Of a DNA stretch of 14,674 bases, positions 1-8,709 are shown piece after piece. The notes under the pieces are model-generated. The model was not told the origin of the DNA. It saw only the letters and a program-made list of their open reading frames with translations, and searched no databases. This DNA is from Larix sibirica (lineage: Eukaryota > Streptophyta > Pinopsida > Pinales > Pinaceae). Within the stretch, counting starts at the first letter, position 1; each line of letters begins with the position of its first letter. The stretch is from the NCBI GenBank assembly GCA_004151065.3, contig NWUY0304169952.1:1-14674 (forward strand), read 5' to 3'. The position numbers were made by a program, and so were the translations under genes.

Positions 1-149
1 GGTAAACATAAAATTTTGACCGTTGATTTTTATATGACAATAATTTAATCTTTTTAAATTATTAGCTCTTAAAAAAACATTTGAAATGGCCTTGCTTCAA
101 GGTCCATTTTAAGATTTTTCTAACGACAAAGTTTTTATTTACTTTTTTG

Positions 150-247
150 TTTTTGTTTTTTGGGATAGTTTACGGTGATACTAGTCAAATGAAATTTCTT
201 TTTGTTTTTTAGGATATGGTACGGTGATACTAGTCAAATAAAATTCT
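150..247. repeat. 49-nt tandem duplication, two copies
   Basis: Two adjacent 49-nt units, 150-198 and 199-247, differ at about 7 positions. Each starts with a T-rich run and carries the identical core acggtgatactagtcaaat (172-190 and 221-239). The rest of 1-794 is AT-rich and I see no gene in it. A short open frame at 271-492 is Lys/Asn/Tyr-rich and resembles no family I know. Confidence 0.85.
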
Positions 248-794
248 GCATTCATTTGGACGGTGAGTGAGTGGAAAGCCAAGACATACATTTCTTATCA
301 TATACAAATACTAAGAACATAGTAATAAACATAGGTTTTTATCAAAATTATAATAAGTTTTATTTTTTTAAGAAAAAGGACAAACTTGTAAAAGGAATTA
401 GAAAAGTCATAAAAAGAGCATCCAAAAGATATGATAAGACCCTTATACCTAAAGGGGTAGGGGAGCTTTTGCTTGACATGGTAAAAAGTTAAGAAGTTAG
501 TCGCTTGTGCATTTTTTATTAAATTAGGCCTGTATTTATAGATCAATTATTTAAAATCATAAAATTTATATGTTGGATTATATTATATCTAATAAATCAA
601 TAAAATTAGTAATGGTTATTATATCAGATTTTTTACGAATTTTTTATTTCAAATAGAGAGAAGTCTAATTGAGACTTTTCTATGAGGTGAATCTCTGATG
701 TTGGTGGCAATACATTTCCCCCTTTCAACACCACTGTAACAAAATAAGCTATAAAGTGACATGAATAACAACCACTAACCAAAGACAACTTGGT

Positions 795-960
795 ACAACT
801 TGAGTGGGCCTAATGGTTAAGAACATGTGTTTCCTCCTAGGAGGTCATAGGTTCAAATCCAAAGAGGTATAGGGTATGTACTCCTTTGTAGAGTCAATAT
901 TGGTATTTGTCTAGACAAGAGAGCATTTGCAACCATAATTAAGATATGGGTAATTTGTTG
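795..960 (+). mobile_element. tRNA-derived SINE
   Basis: The head has an internal RNA polymerase III promoter layout. An A-box-like stretch, gtgggcctaatggttaag (about 803-820), is followed about 30 nt later by a perfect B box, ggttcaaatcc (850-860). This matches the tRNA-related head of plant SINEs, including the characteristic cctcctaggaggtc between the boxes. The T-arm stem is no longer well paired and no target-site duplication was found, so the copy is old and the 3' end is approximate. A functional tRNA is unlikely, because the acceptor and T stems do not pair. Confidence 0.65.
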
Positions 961-1377
961 GCTTACTGGTTCATGCAATTTTGAATTAAACAGTAGATCT
1001 AGAATTCAAAAATAACTAAAAAATCAATTTTGGTAATATCCATGGAATACAATGTTTCCAAATTTATTGAAATATGTGTTGTTGGAATGGATCATTACAA
1101 TGTAACAATCTATGTTCATATCATAATGGAACTAGAACCCTTTTATGTATGTGAAGAAAATTCTTAAAATATTTGGAAAACCCAAATTAAAAGGATATAA
1201 TAAATTTTGAAAAACCCTAAAAGGATATAATACATTATAAAAACCAAAATTTAATATAAAAAATTGAAAGTAAAAAATAAATAAATATAAAAGAAAAAGA
1301 ATAGGTAAGATTATAACGGATCTGGAAGAAAAATTGATTATAGATAGGTTAAATACCCCACATTAATGTAAATGAAC

Positions 1378-1420
1378 ATATATATATATATAATAATAAT
1401 AATAATAATAAGAAGAAGAA
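1378..1420. repeat. Compound microsatellite (TA)n(TAA)n(GAA)n
   Basis: A TA run passes directly into TAA repeats and then into GAA repeats. It lies 140-180 nt upstream of the helicase start codon and could vary in length between individuals. The stretch 961-1377 before it is AT-rich and shows no gene. Confidence 0.9.
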
Positions 1421-1474
1421 TCAGAAGATTCTATCTTCACGTTTTCGAAGCTGTTTTGTTCACACTTCAAATAA

Positions 1475-1509
1475 CCAATACCCAGAGAAATGCAGATATA
1501 TATATACAC
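1475..1509 (+). promoter_or_regulatory. Possible core promoter of helicase gene
   Basis: A CCAAT pentamer (1475-1479) lies just upstream of the TATA-like run gatatatatatacac (1495-1509), which is about 50 nt before the ATG at 1559. The arrangement fits a promoter with a very short leader. It could equally be part of the 5' UTR, because TA runs are common in this DNA. Confidence 0.3.
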
Positions 1510-1558
1510 TTAGTGTAAATTTGTTCTGTTGTAAATCAAAATTAGTTGCAGAGTAGCC

Positions 1559-1900
1559 ATGTATTCTTCAGCAATTCAAAGTTGCAGAAGCCCTTTCTTA
1601 CGTTTGATTTCACCTAGCACTTTTAATTCCTGTAAAATCCTTCGGCCTTTATTGTGCTTTACGAAGAGGCCGAGAACGAATCACTCTGCAGCTGAAATGT
1701 CAGCAAGCGTCCCGAGAACAAGTAAGACTGTTAAAAATGAGGTTAATAAGGGTGCGAATGCAAGTAAATCCGTTCAAAGCTTCACGGGCCATGATACTTT
1801 TTTCGTTGAAGAAGGAGTCACGTGGAAAACCTTAGGTGTATCGGAAGAACTAGAGAATGCTTTAATGGCAGCTGGTTTGAGCAGACCTTCGCTGGTACAG
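1559..1900 (+). CDS. RH22: DEAD-box RNA helicase, RH22-like, exon 1
   Basis: Encodes 114 residues up to a splice donor (CAG|GTAGGG at 1900/1901, phase 0). Residues 1-45 are rich in Ser, Arg, Lys and Pro and lack acidic residues, like an organelle transit peptide. Residues 78-86 (HDTFFVEEG) precede a Q motif: Trp89 lies exactly 17 residues before the GLSRPSLVQ block (106-114), whose Gln114 would contact ATP adenine in this family. The DTFF...W-LG...RPSL-Q wording recalls plant RH22, a chloroplast helicase that in Arabidopsis helps assemble the 50S ribosomal subunit. Motifs I (GxGKT), II (DEAD) and III-VI would lie in later exons, and I find none of them in this window. Reading past the donor adds 16 unrelated codons and a stop, which supports splicing there. 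It may be exon 1 of a gene with a very long first intron, or a stranded fragment. Confidence 0.72.
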
Positions 1901-2289
1901 GTAGGGTTTCTATCTTTGGAATTTCACTGGCAAAAACGGTCTTCAACATAATATCGAAATAATTTTATTAGAAGAAAAATGCTGCCATTTTATTTTGAAT
2001 TTATGCTGGTGGGGCTGAGGGCTTAGACATAACTCCGTGCTGTTGAATGCGATATATTTATTCTCAGCGATACTTTTTACTGGAAAATGAGTCCAAGGAA
2101 GCTTAATTGTTACTGTAACTCATTTGGATTTTTGTGTGGAACATTGCTTTGAACCATGTTGATAGAATTTAAGAATAGTTTATGTGGTAGTTGTAATGTA
2201 AATTGGGGCTTCGCACAGCATTTTGTCAAAGTGGTGTGATAAGCTCAACTTGTTTATTTTATCTATTATTTTCCTAGTGAAACACTTTT

Positions 2290-2500
2290 GTTTAGATGGA
2301 GGGACTATGAAGCTCCGCAGCGTGTACACTGGGCACAACATCTCCGTGAATGCAGTCCCTTTATCTCCTTTATCACAGCCTTTTATCGAGTGAAGCATGC
2401 CTGCCAGGACTCAAACCTGGATCCTTTCGGTGGTGAGCATAGTTACCGGCTTTGGCCGGATGTGGCTTAGGTTTGGTTGGATCCCGAACCTTCTTGTCTA
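2290..2500 (-). mobile_element. Decayed tRNA-derived SINE-like element
   Basis: On the minus strand an A-box-like cggccaaagccggtaact is followed by a T-arm-like ccaggtttgagtcctgg at about 2404-2420. Its 5-bp stem CCAGG/CCTGG is perfect around a 7-nt loop, as in tRNA, but T replaces the usual C in the loop. This suggests a tRNA-related SINE head with its body running toward 2290. The boundaries are guesses and no flanking duplication was found. Between this element and the helicase exon (1950-2280) I see only T-rich, intron-like sequence. Confidence 0.45.
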
Positions 2501-2664
2501 GCTGAGCTGGTCTAGACCGAACCTCTGAACCGATCACACACACACAAACAAAGAAAAAACGAAGCTGATTTTAGGAGTAAAAAATGTAAAAACTACATTT
2601 TGTGTATTTTTTTTGTTTGTATTATTTGAACTTCCGAAGTATAATTCTACAAGTTTCATTTATT

Positions 2665-2855
2665 TTTCAATGTGGTTCACGGCCCTGAAGCTTTCTATGT
2701 CCACGGATATAATCCAAGCGGCTCACCCGAAGGGACCTCACCCCGTCGACATTATTTCGGTGCCTAACCTCGAAGGACTCGGAGAATTGAACCCCGACCA
2801 TGTGCCATCTTAGTCCCGGAAGATCCAACCAATTGAGCTACCCCTTGGGGCTATT
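2665..2855 (-). mobile_element. tRNA-derived SINE
   Basis: On the minus strand a strong A box, tagctcaattgg (complement of 2829-2840), is followed 35 nt on by the B box ggttcaattctcc (complement of 2781-2793). The T-arm cgggg/ctccg still pairs, with one G-T wobble, around the loop ttcaatt. A GC-richer body follows to about 2665 and then an A-rich tail-like stretch (gaaaaataaatgaaac). This is better preserved than the other two SINE-like elements. It is not read as a true tRNA gene, because no acceptor stem closes. Confidence 0.72.
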
Positions 2856-2859
2856 GCTT

Positions 2860-3578
2860 TTCTTAACTATTGAACAATGGATCATTATAATATGAATAAA
2901 ACTCCTTCCTTTCCTTACACCTTAGTGTTTAGCATATCCTAATTTCCGTTTAGGCTTAGGGTTTTTGCATGCCCAGACTCCCAAATAGGAATTAGGCTTT
3001 TGAGCCCTCTAGAATATTTTTGAAAGTCCACACATGACTAGCTCTACATATGTTGACATTGAGAGCTGACATGGCATCTACCTCAAACTATGGTGGTCAA
3101 AGCATAGGTCAACTTGTGGGAAACATAACTTTCTCACATAGATTTCAGTTGAGATGCTCTTTGTACCATTGGAAAGCTCTCGATCAACAAAACATCATAG
3201 AAGAGTTGAGAAATTTGTTTACTAAGTTTTGGGCCCCAAAATAACTATTTAGTCCTTCAAACATGTTCTAGAGCTTCCAAAACCCCAAATCACTAGAATA
3301 AGATCTACCCCTAAAACGGGCCCAACAGGGCCATGGCTAAAACTTTAATTTTTTACCCTAAAAAGTACCAAAATAGATGGCACATTTATAGTGATCTATT
3401 TTGGATCATTCTTTTTTACTTGTATCTAACAAGTTTGATGTGTGCAAGTTTGCAGTGCTTTACTAGAGAGATTCCTCTCCCACATTCTCAAGGATCTCAT
3501 ATATTAGATGTTGCCTTTACTGTTGCAACAAAATATATCATCAAGGAGAACATATCTAAATTCACTTAGATCAATGTT
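2860..3578. other. Spacer, no gene recognised
   Basis: No conserved protein is visible on either strand. The short open frames at 3050-3244 and 3333-3569 (+) look like chance, with no repeats, motifs or plausible neighbours. A hairpin, cacttaga / tctaagtg (3563-3570 and 3578-3585), and a direct repeat, cacttagatca (3563-3573 and 3597-3607), lie at the edge next to the PPR pseudogene. They may mark a rearrangement breakpoint. Confidence 0.5.
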
Positions 3579-3665
3579 CTAAGTGTAGCTAACTATCACT
3601 TAGATCAGCTGCACGTTTCAAGGCCTCATCTACAAATTATTTTCTGGGTGTAGCTAGCTATCATT
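3579..3665. repeat. Local partial duplication at pseudogene end
   Basis: The 22 nt at 3644-3665, which belong to the PPR pseudogene, recur with 4 differences at 3579-3600, 65 nt away. Sequence between the two copies is otherwise unlike. The second copy sits just beyond where similarity to the intact PPR gene ends, which suggests a rearrangement breakpoint. Confidence 0.55.
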
Positions 3666-4738
3666 GCAATCCCTAAAACTACAATATTTTGTACAGTCAT
3701 GTTTTCAAACATTTTATGTGCACCAGATATCCTACCATATCTAGCATACTTGGTGATGAAAGTACTAACCACGGAAATATTGTGCTGAAACACATATCTA
3801 ATTATCTGTGCACAGAGTTGCTGGTCCTGTCCAAAAGCTTCTAAGCTGGCACACTCTCTAAGAACAACAGTGAATGTAAAATCATTTGGTTTCAAGCCTT
3901 TTCATAGTGGTTGAAAAAATAGCTTCACTGCCTCATCATTATATCGCTTGCTGCTCTGTCCTTGAATTATGCATTGAATAACGCCAGGACTACCTTAGGC
4001 ATTTTGTCAAACATTTGGTGGGCTTCATCTTTGTTTTTGCATTTCAGATGCATTAGAATAACAGCTCTGACAACAAACAGTCTGATTCAAAACCATTTAT
4101 GAGCACAGAGGCATGAAGTTGCTCACTCTAGACTCGCACATGTGTTGAGAATGAGCCCAAAGGTAATGGGAAATTATTGCATTCCTTGACACCACATTCC
4201 ACTGAAATTTTGGCAAACCTCTGGCAGGCATCCTCAATGCTGCAACAATTACTGTACATGTCAACAAGGGTACTTCCCAGGAAGGAATTCTGTTCAAACC
4301 CCAGCTTAACAATGTGTTAATGAACCCGTTTGCCCTCTTCGAAAGCTTCTGCGCATGCCATCAGGATGCTCCCAAGTTGAACTCATTGGGCGTCATTTCA
4401 GCAGATTGTACTTCTTCAAAAAGTTCAAAAGCTTCGTACATCCTGCAATAATCACATTCAAAGATACCAAATTCTGTTCAGGCATGCTGTCAAACACTTT
4501 CCTTGTATCGCTTATGTTCCCACAATTAGTGTACATAATTTACAAGAAAATTGCCCAGAAACACTTCAATTTCAAGTCCAAGTTTGATAATGTGAGCATG
4601 GATTGCCTTTCCCTCCACCAAAGATCTGAGTTGTATGCATCTCTGCAAGTGATAACCTCAATGCGAATTCCTTACGTCCAATGCATTCAAACAAAATTTT
4701 TAATAGAGAATCGGATTCGCTACTGTTAATGCTGCCAT
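3618..4738 (-). pseudogene. PPR pseudogene, partial copy of the neighbouring gene
   Basis: Aligns with the 5' two-thirds of the intact PPR gene at 6769-8011, with roughly four bases in five identical by eye. The former start codon is at 4738-4736. Its frame begins MAALTVANPI, like the intact gene's MAALTVAIPI, but hits TAA at codon 13. Deletions include about 21 nt near 4440 and about 85 nt near 4120-4170, a net loss of 122 nt across the aligned span. The stretch 3640-3895 still reads as about 85 residues matching intact residues 322-405. Similarity continues roughly 90 nt upstream of the start, so this is a DNA duplication and not a retrocopy. It ends abruptly at the level of intact residue 412 or so, and the last third is absent. 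Confidence 0.9.
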
Positions 4739-4839
4739 GTATAATGGTTTTTGAGAATCCTCTTCATAAGAGGGTGTACAAGGTTTTACTAAGTAAGTGG
4801 TTTATGAGAATCTTCCGAGATACTGCTACCAGAAAAGAG

Positions 4840-6124
4840 GCCCCTGCAAGCGTTTGAAGAATTCAAGCTTTGAAGGTCATGGTCATGTATCAACAATAAG
4901 TCGAGAAACCGCTTAGTGCTAATGACCAATTGCGGCACTAAGAAGTCTAGTTGCTTGGTCATGGAAGGCTAATGAACTATTTTATATTTGTAATAAATCA
5001 TGAAGAGCGTCTTGAATAGATAGTGAACTTTGAAAGAGATGTACTTTGAGTTCAAATGCAAAGAGAGAAAGAGTTATAGCATGCTCCTACTGGTCATCAT
5101 AAAGTCGACCTACATTTATTATATTAATCTGAGAGTCGTAACCCATGGCAACATTTCGTTCGTGGGCATGACTACAACATTTATATTTGTTTCTATTTCT
5201 TGTATGGTTAACAAATCAATATTTTCCAATAGTGTTTCTTATTTTCCCTTTTTTCTTGAGTGGTGCCTTTAAGCCCGTTGTATTTTACAAAATTGGACAT
5301 ATCTGTCTCTTTCATTTTACGCCTTTTAGTAAGGCAACCCTCGAGTGAGGTGGTGAAGGTGGTAAGTGGAGATTTCAACCTGAAAATCTCCTTTTATTAC
5401 AGCCAATTTTCAATGGCTAACATGTTTGAATAAAATAAAAAAAGATAGTTCAAGCAACTTGACTTCCAACAATCTGAAGGTATATCAAAGTATACCAATG
5501 CATGAATTTATACAAACTTCGTAATTACTAATTAACTTTGTCCTTAACACTATCGCTTCAGTAATAAATGCAAAAATATGTATACATGCCAAAGAGAAAT
5601 TTATTCCAAATGAATATCAATTACACGGCCATAGGGTAATGGCCCTCGGAAAAATTTGGTTTTTCTCACCGAAAGCTTTTCTTGGAAGACAAGTGTACTT
5701 CCTTGACAAGAAAAAAAACTTTCTTGTCTCTTTCTTTCACTTCAAAGGCATCCTCCAAAATAAATGCTATTCACTGAACAATTTATTGCTTAGGAGGTTG
5801 AATATTTTCAATGAACCGAGCTTTATGAGTCATTTTAAGCTGCTACATTGAAAGCAATGGGTTAACTGATCTGAATTCACCTAGATCTTTCATGTTCCCA
5901 AATACAGTTACTGTGGTATGATATATCTTCTAAAAAGAATTTTGGGGTTGACTTATTTGATTTTGTTATAGCTTTAACACTTCATGTATATCATGCTCTT
6001 ACCTTTGTAATGCCCACAAGCCTATAGTGCAAGCTTCCAAGCAACAATGAGAATTTTGGTAGGTAATAGGGCACAGAGCTACATTTTAACTACTTCACAA
6101 CCAACCATGCAATCTAACAGCTTA
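4840..6124. other. Spacer between PPR copies, no gene recognised
   Basis: AT-rich DNA without a recognisable coding region. The short open frames at 5030-5272 and 5639-5851 (+) are dominated by Phe, Ile, Lys and Tyr, as expected by chance here. A perfect 8-bp hairpin, ggagattt-caacctga-aaatctcc, lies at 5368-5391. The part nearest 6124 is the 3' flank of the PPR gene. It has no remnant of an E2 or DYW domain in any minus-strand frame I read. Confidence 0.55.
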
Positions 6125-8011
6125 CTAATTTCCACAATCCAAAGCCTTTTCTGCACGCTTTCCTACTTCCATATTGCCATGAAATCTGCAAGCGTGAAGT
6201 AAGATCTCCCACACAAATGCACTTGGCTCAAATGGCATATTATTGATAAAGTCCTCTGCCTCGTACAAGCGCCCAACACGGCCAAGGAGGTCAACTATGC
6301 AAGCATAATGCTCCATTCTTGGGATAATGCCATGAGTTCGGCTCAAGGAATTAAAGTATCGGCGCCCTAAACCAACAAGTCCTCCATGGCTGCATGCAGA
6401 GAGAACTGCAACAAAAGTAACGCAGTCGGGCTTCATGCCACACTGTTGCATTTGCTCAAAAATTTTAAGTGCCTGCTCAACACACCCATGTTGAGCATAT
6501 CCTGCAATCATTGTATTCCATGATACAATGTCTCGTTCAGGAATCCTATCAAACCCTCGTTGTCCATCCGCTAGACTCCCGCACTTAATATACATGTCAA
6601 CAATGGCACTGGCAACAAAAGTATCCGACGCAGCCCCTGTTTTGATAATGTGAGCATGGACCTGTTTTCCTTCTTCCATAAAAGCTAAGTTTGCACATGC
6701 ACGGAGAACAGTTGGGTAGGTGAATTTATTGGGTTTAACACCTGCACGTTGCATTAGGACAAAGAGTTGCAAGGCCTCGTCTATATACCCTCTCTGGGTG
6801 TAGCCAGCTATCATTGCAGTCCATAAAACTACATTGTTTCGTACAGTCATCTTGTCAAACACTTTTTGTGCATCAGCTATGCTACCACTTTTAGCATACA
6901 CGGTAATGAGAGAACTAACCACGGAAACATTGTGCTGAAATACAGATTTGATTATCTGTACATGGAGTTGCTTGCCCTGTTCAAGTGCTTCGAAGCTGGC
7001 ACAGGCTCTAAGAACAGTGGTGAAGGTAATATCATTTGGTTTCAAACCCATTCGTAGTAGCTGACAGAATAGCTCCACTGCCTCAGTATTACTACCCATG
7101 CTGCTATATCCTTGAATTGTAGCATTGAATAAGCCCAGGTCTACCTTAGGCATTCTGTCAAACACTTGGCGGGCATCATTTATGTTTCCAAATTTCATAT
7201 ACATTAGAATAACAGAGCTCCCCACAAACAGATCCGATCCAAATCCATTTCTGAACACACAGGCATGGAATTGCTTACCCTGTTCGAGGTTTCCTAGGCT
7301 CGCAGATGCGTTGATAACGAGGGCAAATGTAACATGGCTCGCCTTTATGCCTGCTAATTGCATTTCAGCAAAGAATTCCAATGCCTGCTTAACCCTACCA
7401 TGCCGTATAGATGCCGCAATTATTGCATTCCATGACACCACATTCCGTTGAGAAATTTTGGCAAACGTTTGGCAGGCATCCTGGATGCTGCCACATTTAC
7501 TGTACATGTCAACGAGAGCGCTTCCCAGAAAGAGGTTCTGTTCAAAACCCAGTTTAACAATGAAGCAATGAACCTGTTTTCCTTCTTCCAAAGCTTCTTG
7601 AGTGGCACAAGCCTTCAAAACGCTGCTGAAGGTGTACTCGTTGGGTACCATTTTAGCCAATTGCATTTCTTCAAAAAGTTCAAGGGCTTCCTCTTCAAGC
7701 TCTTGCTGAGCATATCCTGCAATAATCACATTCCAAGATACTAAATTCTGCTCAGGCATGTTGTCAAACATTTTCCGTGCGTCTTTCACGTTCCCGCACC
7801 TGGCATACATATTCACCAGACAATTGCCCAGAAAAACTTCGATTTCAAGTCCAAGTTTGATAATGTGAGCATGGATTGCCTTTCCCTCCGCCAAAGAATT
7901 GAGTTGTATACATCTCTGCAACTGATAACCGCAATGCGAAGTACCCACTTCTAATCCATTCCGACCGAAATTGCATGAAGAAATCGGAATCGCTACTGTT
8001 AAGGCTGCCAT
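6125..8011 (-). CDS. PLS-class pentatricopeptide repeat protein, lacks DYW
   Basis: An intronless 628-codon gene, as usual for plant PPR proteins, which bind organelle RNA one base per repeat and guide C-to-U editing, splicing or cleavage. After a short Ser-rich, basic N-terminus (1-25, possible transit peptide), repeats start near residue 28. The S-type unit MY-KCG---DA---F--M (variants) recurs at 65-89, 166-189, 267-290, 368-392 and 470-492, a P-L-S triplet period of 101-102 residues. Each triplet has an EGK/QGK-(Q)-(V/F/L)H block and a VSWN-IAGY-like block. A PPR tail follows at 493-590. The start of E1 (VWEILLHACRFHGNMEVGKRA, 600-620) is cut short by ...EKALDCGN and TGA/TAA-type termination. 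About 70 residues of E1/E2 plus the roughly 90-residue DYW deaminase are missing relative to the family. It may work with a DYW partner in trans, or be a truncated copy. Confidence 0.9.
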   Translation of the reverse strand: MAALTVAIPISSCNFGRNGLEVGTSHCGYQLQRCIQLNSLAEGKAIHAHIIKLGLEIEVFLGNCLVNMYARCGNVKDARKMFDNMPEQNLVSWNVIIAGYAQQELEEEALELFEEMQLAKMVPNEYTFSSVLKACATQEALEEGKQVHCFIVKLGFEQNLFLGSALVDMYSKCGSIQDACQTFAKISQRNVVSWNAIIAASIRHGRVKQALEFFAEMQLAGIKASHVTFALVINASASLGNLEQGKQFHACVFRNGFGSDLFVGSSVILMYMKFGNINDARQVFDRMPKVDLGLFNATIQGYSSMGSNTEAVELFCQLLRMGLKPNDITFTTVLRACASFEALEQGKQLHVQIIKSVFQHNVSVVSSLITVYAKSGSIADAQKVFDKMTVRNNVVLWTAMIAGYTQRGYIDEALQLFVLMQRAGVKPNKFTYPTVLRACANLAFMEEGKQVHAHIIKTGAASDTFVASAIVDMYIKCGSLADGQRGFDRIPERDIVSWNTMIAGYAQHGCVEQALKIFEQMQQCGMKPDCVTFVAVLSACSHGGLVGLGRRYFNSLSRTHGIIPRMEHYACIVDLLGRVGRLYEAEDFINNMPFEPSAFVWEILLHACRFHGNMEVGKRAEKALDCGN

Positions 8012-8349
8012 GTATAATGGCCAGCGAGAAACTCCTTAGCAAGAGGGTTTTATGAGTTATACGATTATGAGCATCTTGCCGGGCACTGTAGCTGGGATTT
8101 AGTTCGTTTAATGTTCATCTGATAATGCTGACATCAGTCAACCTGCAAGAATGAGGTGTTTGTAGGTTCTGAATTTTCGTAAACCCATTTGAACAAAGTC
8201 AAAACAAAAAGTGTTTGGCGTCGGCTAATCTTAATTAAAACGCTTACTTTGCAGGGATCTTGGCTGGAATCCTGATGCTGCAATCTCACCCCCTTAATAT
8301 TGCAATCTTATCTCATTAAAAAAAGACTCAACCGCAACATCAGATGTAA

Positions 8350-8473
8350 AAAATGTAATCTGTGGTTACGACCAATCAAAATTTATTTTTAATTTATCGA
8401 AGGTGAAAGATGTAATCTTTGCAATCTATCAATCAAAATAAAATTATATATATTTTTTTATTTATCAAAGGTG
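8350..8473. repeat. Diverged tandem duplication, about 56-68 nt
   Basis: Two adjacent units each run from a gtaatct core (8354-8361 and 8411-8418) through an aatcaaaat segment to ttatc(g/a)aaggtgaaa (8394-8408 and 8461-8475). The second is lengthened by an AT run. This lies in the gene-free upstream flank of the PPR gene (8040-8700). Confidence 0.6.
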
Positions 8474-8510
8474 AAACATTTTTTTAATTAATGCAATTCC
8501 TTAAATATAT

Positions 8511-8601
8511 AGTTTTGTCTTCATGAGATGAAGTGTAATGTTATAAGAGATTTGGTTAAAAGTTTTGTTTTCATGAGATGACATTATAAGAGAATTTACT
8601 A
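8511..8601. repeat. 50-nt tandem duplication
   Basis: The segment agttttgtcttcatgagatg at 8511-8530 recurs as agttttgttttcatgagatg at 8561-8580 with one mismatch. Both are followed by (a)ttataagaga, with a 9-nt difference. The sequence is AT-rich and non-coding. Confidence 0.75.
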
Positions 8602-8709
8602 TTTTATTATGATAATAATAATTTATTTTTTAAGTTGTAGTTTAGTTAGGTGTTAATGTTTAACATGTATAATTTTCATAAGATCTTATGTAGGAAATTT
8701 TGACAGATT

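Noticed and set aside
271-492. 73-codon plus-strand open frame
   Set aside because: Lys/Asn/Tyr/Phe-rich composition expected from AT-rich DNA, overlapped by another open frame on the opposite strand, and no recognisable motif.
2665-2855. A genuine tRNA gene on the minus strand
   Set aside because: A and B boxes and T arm are present, but no closed acceptor stem or convincing anticodon arm. A SINE head explains it better.
3333-3569. 78-codon plus-strand open frame
   Set aside because: No family resemblance. The hydrophobic middle is explained by T-rich sequence.
4097-4729. Open frames on both strands within the PPR pseudogene
   Set aside because: They match wrong-frame readings of the intact PPR gene at the equivalent positions (7420-7744), so they are shadows of decayed coding sequence.
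5030-5851. Two small plus-strand open frames between the PPR copies
   Set aside because: Low-complexity, chance-like translations with no domain, promoter or neighbour support.
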